Assembly: GCA_013694945.1 (NCBI GenBank)
Contig: JACDBM010000042.1
Coordinates: 1 to 5,336 of the forward strand
Origin: Chthoniobacterales bacterium
GTDB lineage: Bacteria > Verrucomicrobiota > Verrucomicrobiia > Chthoniobacterales > UBA10450
Direction of reading: 5' to 3'
Length of the DNA: 5,336 nucleotides
Shown here: in pieces, positions 5,309 through 5,336 of the stretch
How the letters are laid out: each line of letters begins with the position of its first letter
Numbering within the stretch: the stretch's first letter is position 1
Notes under the pieces: model-generated
What the model saw: the letters and a program-made list of their open reading frames with translations, nothing else
Database searches by the model: none
Told to the model about the DNA's origin: nothing
Translations under genes and position numbers: made by a program

Positions 5309-5336
5309 TGGAAACGGCAAAGCTGTTTACGACCGG
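5308..5336 (+). CDS. vapB: VapB-like antitoxin, N-terminal start only (truncated by window edge)
   Basis: Only ten residues can be read: METAKLFTTG. This is the typical beginning of AbrB/MazE-fold VapB antitoxins, which usually continue with a segment like RSQAVRLPKEF. In that family the N-terminal swapped-hairpin domain binds the operator and the C-terminal tail wraps the partner VapC, a PIN-domain RNase. A vapC toxin gene would be expected directly downstream, beyond this window. A perfect palindrome and a good promoter lie directly against the start codon, which supports the call. There is no Shine-Dalgarno sequence, because the palindrome fills that space, so the message may be leaderless. 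The assignment rests on a short stretch plus context. Confidence 0.65.

Overview
This window comes from a GC-rich bacterial chromosome. It carries five complete protein genes and the first ten codons of a sixth. The gene content (DAACS transporter, PAP2 phosphatase, cupin, YdeI-type protein, kynurenine monooxygenase, VapB-like antitoxin) suggests a Gram-negative, soil-type heterotroph. None of the starts has a strong Shine-Dalgarno sequence. Together with the protein styles and a small octamer repeat, this makes me think of Verrucomicrobiota or a similar phylum, but that placement is a low-confidence impression. No rRNA, tRNA, CRISPR array, insertion sequence or phage gene was seen.

Layout. 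Positions 1-123 are non-coding as far as can be told and contain a perfect 10-bp-arm hairpin just before the first gene. Four genes follow on the + strand: a dicarboxylate/amino acid:cation symporter (124-1584), a PAP2-type membrane phosphatase 22 bp downstream (1607-2290), a single-domain cupin (2530-3009) and a YdeI/OmpD-associated family protein (3105-3662). The first two could be cotranscribed. The 239-bp gap before the cupin suggests it has its own promoter. A 256-bp convergent spacer separates this group from kynurenine 3-monooxygenase (kmo), which lies on the - strand (3919-5241). Divergent from kmo, with 66 bp between the start codons, is the beginning of a VapB-like antitoxin gene that runs off the right edge.

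How the genes work together. No single pathway is visible. kmo belongs to oxidative tryptophan catabolism, but no other gene of that route is present. The transporter probably imports an acidic amino acid or dicarboxylate. The cupin and the YdeI-type protein are conserved but poorly defined.

The part most worth a second look is the right end. A perfect 19-bp palindrome overlaps the antitoxin start codon and contains the -10 element of a well-spaced promoter, so transcription would begin at or next to the ATG. This points to an autoregulated, possibly leaderless toxin-antitoxin operon whose operator also lies in the upstream region of kmo. Other points are an 8-bp-period repeat inside kmo, a transporter whose third sodium site looks degraded although its acidic-substrate site is intact, and a PAP2 protein lacking one conserved active-site arginine.
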